Notes under the pieces: model-generated
Database searches by the model: none
Told to the model about the DNA's origin: nothing
The model's input: the letters and a program-made list of their open reading frames with translations, nothing else
From: Corallochytrium limacisporum
Lineage: Eukaryota > Opisthokonta
Direction of reading: 5' to 3'
Assembly (NCBI GenBank): GCA_002811645.1
Contig: PDIP01000043.1
Coordinates: 191,807-255,806, forward strand
Length of the DNA: 64,000 bases
Program-made: the position numbers and the translations under genes
Shown here: piece by piece, positions 63,201-64,000 of the stretch
Position numbering within the stretch: the first letter of the stretch is position 1
Layout: every line of letters starts with the position of its first letter

Positions 63201-63555
63201 CCATCATGTGGCCTAAGACGCTTGTAAAATACATATTACACGGCTGCCCCCGGAAGACACTGCTAAATTCAGCAATTGGATTGTACTTGCTTTTTCCTGT
63301 GTGCTTGGATACTTGCTGGCCCTGAGCAAGAATGGATACACATCCAGTGGCGACTGATGGCTTCTCCGCAACATTCAGAACATTCAGCATCTTCTCGGCA
63401 GGCTCCTTTGGCTTTGCTGCTTTAACTTTGACCCCTTTACCAACATGCACTTTTCTTGTAGTTTTCTTTTTGGTGGCTTTTGTTGCATATACCCTGGCAT
63501 TTGTTGGAGGAGAAATCTCGTTGAAAACCGCTAGTCGACGGCATAGGGCGAGCAT
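60262..63555 (-). CDS. TOP3A: DNA topoisomerase III alpha with GRF finger and five CCHC knuckles
   Basis: A 1097-residue type IA topoisomerase that works with BLM/RMI1 to dissolve recombination intermediates. The TOPRIM domain has AEKPSVA (63-69) and DCDREGEN (171-178). The catalytic tyrosine is Tyr384 in FLSYPRTETN. A CxxC zinc finger region follows (CLECKSAS..CSGYPAC, then CPQCAAKM), then a GRF finger (CHCREPSV to CDMFQW) and five CCHC knuckles, each of the form CYxCxxxGHxAxxCP, separated by Gly/Ser linkers. The first 55 residues are basic with few acidic residues, like a mitochondrial targeting peptide; Met56 (63388-63390) just before the catalytic core could give a nuclear form, as in animal TOP3A. 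ATG at 63553-63555. Confidence 0.96.
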   Translation of the reverse strand: MLALCRRLAVFNEISPPTNARVYATKATKKKTTRKVHVGKGVKVKAAKPKEPAEKMLNVLNVAEKPSVATGCVSILAQGQQVSKHTGKSKYNPIAEFSSVFRGQPCNMYFTSVLGHMMGTEFKPGFGWRQVPPSALFSAPVEKQVAPDKMELAQQLKQWARRSDVLVIWTDCDREGENIGFEVLELCKSVKKSLQVFRANFSAVTQVEVNRAWSNLQKPNELLSLAADTRAELDLRLGAAFTRYLTLRYQQMFPSEDLSLMSYGSCQFPTLGFVADRHARIESFIPEDFWYILLKHKKDGMETKFEWSRGKLFEEPLAGALYEVCVQAQTAHIERVVAKNKSKWRPLPLTTVELQKLASKTLRISSHEVMAQAEALYNRGFLSYPRTETNTYPRSLNLAPLVEAQVGNSQWGSYAERVLRDGVNPRRGNKDDQAHPPIHPTKALDGTVSDLERKVYEVVTRHFLAGLGQDAKGAETIVTAKMATEEFKAKGLQILERNYLDVYPYDRWSDQVVGSYSQGEIFTPTMLTLERGATTPPQLLTESELIALMDKHGIGTDATIADHIKTVMDRNYVDKVNSRFEPTNRGLALYNGYERMQVDLMKPTLRAEMEESIAMVARGSEDKAEVVARYVREYESVYVRQEEKIQELDSELAGQFGLQSTPPEPVAMTFGTDDRNKISQCLECKSASMILKQVPSTGSWVVSCSGYPACRSKGHWLPRSTEHALVSDKQCPQCAAKMINLTLGDTGGLPVGFPRTGDFCIQDHDGALEGIRMCEPRAQQGVARSRSTSRGNSSRTRSGDHKGTAVSRSSMTSNRSNQKRAYSSSTFAIQDDNEPDSMLRPAQRQRSAPLEGDLCHCREPSVARTVQKEGPNKGRTFFVCGKRQGETRCDMFQWSDGRTSNGPVDKGSASTTDVCYKCQGTGHWAANCPNTGPSGSSDRSGGGGGNASSSDICYNCQGTGHWASNCPNAGQGGGGRLSQRSSGGNISYSSNHGRGGVSSTGSMTCYNCQQPGHFANNCPLEKTGGGRSAQARVPRSDMVCYKCNEPGHFANSCPSIDGGGGRKRRSGGRGSAEGSSGTQCYKCGNLGHWANACPNSL

Positions 63556-64000
63556 CCCGTTCTAACGCGTTCGTGGAATATGCCCAGTACTGACCATATT
63601 TTTTAAAGTCCTCCAGATCTGACTAAATAGGACAAACCGTCGCTTTTACGCGATTTATACAAGTTTGCGTTACCTCACGCACACAAACACCTTTATAGGA
63701 ATGAACTTTCTGCTGCGATAAGCTCAGGGTCTCAAACCGTCGGTGACCACCGCTCCTCGGTAAACCACGGTGAAGGGGAGAGTAACGAATTTTACGCGCC
63801 CAATATTTCGGGGCCTATTTCAGCGAAAACAGCCAGTTTCCATCGTCAGGGAAATTTAAGGGATTCGTCCATTCAACTGGTCCGTCCCTACTTAATGTAC
63901 CAGTCACCGGCAGATTGTGTAAAAATAGAATCACAGTTGGTACCACCCTCTGTCTGAGAATATTGTATCAAATCTACTCATTTTGATTTAGCTCTGCCGT
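63556..64000. other. Window-end sequence upstream of TOP3A
   Basis: No gene recognised. The stretch presumably holds the TOP3A promoter. A small imperfect inverted sequence (CCGTCGGTGACCACCG, then CCACGGTG) near 63738-63771 is not a tRNA. Confidence 0.5.

Overview
The window is eukaryotic nuclear DNA, probably from a unicellular opisthokont (a holozoan protist or an early-branching zoosporic fungus). Pointers are spliceosomal, Mediator-free but clearly eukaryotic genes (SF3A3, RPB4, eIF3L, cullin-4, DCN1, kish), a metazoan/plant-type mRNA capping enzyme with a cysteine-phosphatase triphosphatase (fungi normally use an unrelated metal-dependent enzyme), an ADP-dependent glucokinase, LRRC45 and a CCDC180 relic (both centriole/cilium genes), next to the fungal-style WD40-M20 protein DUG2. 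The exact lineage is inference. I recognise 23 intact protein genes and one disrupted gene. All intact genes read as single uninterrupted frames from ATG to stop, so introns are rare here even though SF3A3 shows a spliceosome exists.

Layout: 1-3.2 kb no gene; kish at 3.2 kb; bL28m/DUG2 convergent pair (3.9-7.5 kb); a 2 kb gap; GH47 mannosidase and DCN1 (9.5-13.2 kb); broken CCDC180-like gene (13.3-14.9 kb); NDUFA1/CUL4 pair (15.3-17.9 kb); RPB4/SET pair (19.1-21.1 kb); LRRC40/sugar transporter pair (21.7-25.1 kb); SF3A3/patatin lipase pair (26.0-29.7 kb); FBXO21 (31.7-33.5 kb); C3orf33-like, double-hotdog thioesterase, CTC1-like and MO25 (34.0-40.9 kb); ADPGK/capping enzyme pair (42.1-47.7 kb); DHHC/EH-domain pair (49.3-51.4 kb); LRRC45 (53.7-55.6 kb); pirin/eIF3L pair (56.8-59.7 kb); TOP3A (60.3-63.6 kb).

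The most regular large-scale pattern is tail-to-tail pairing: plus-strand and minus-strand genes converge with only about 37-180 bp between stop codons, while the divergent (promoter) sides are 0.5-2 kb and carry long C-run/G-run or C-rich/G-rich palindromic tracts that are absent from the convergent gaps. Functionally the genes are mostly housekeeping: transcription and mRNA maturation (RPB4, capping enzyme, SF3A3), chromatin and genome maintenance (SET, TOP3A, a candidate CTC1), ubiquitin/NEDD8 control (DCN1, CUL4, FBXO21), mitochondrial function (bL28m, NDUFA1), lipid and sugar metabolism (patatin lipase, thioesterase, ADPGK, transporter), secretory pathway (kish, GH47, DHHC), and centriole/cilium biology. 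I found no tRNA, rRNA, CRISPR array or intact transposon. Several starts below were moved from upstream GTG/TTG codons to the first in-frame ATG.
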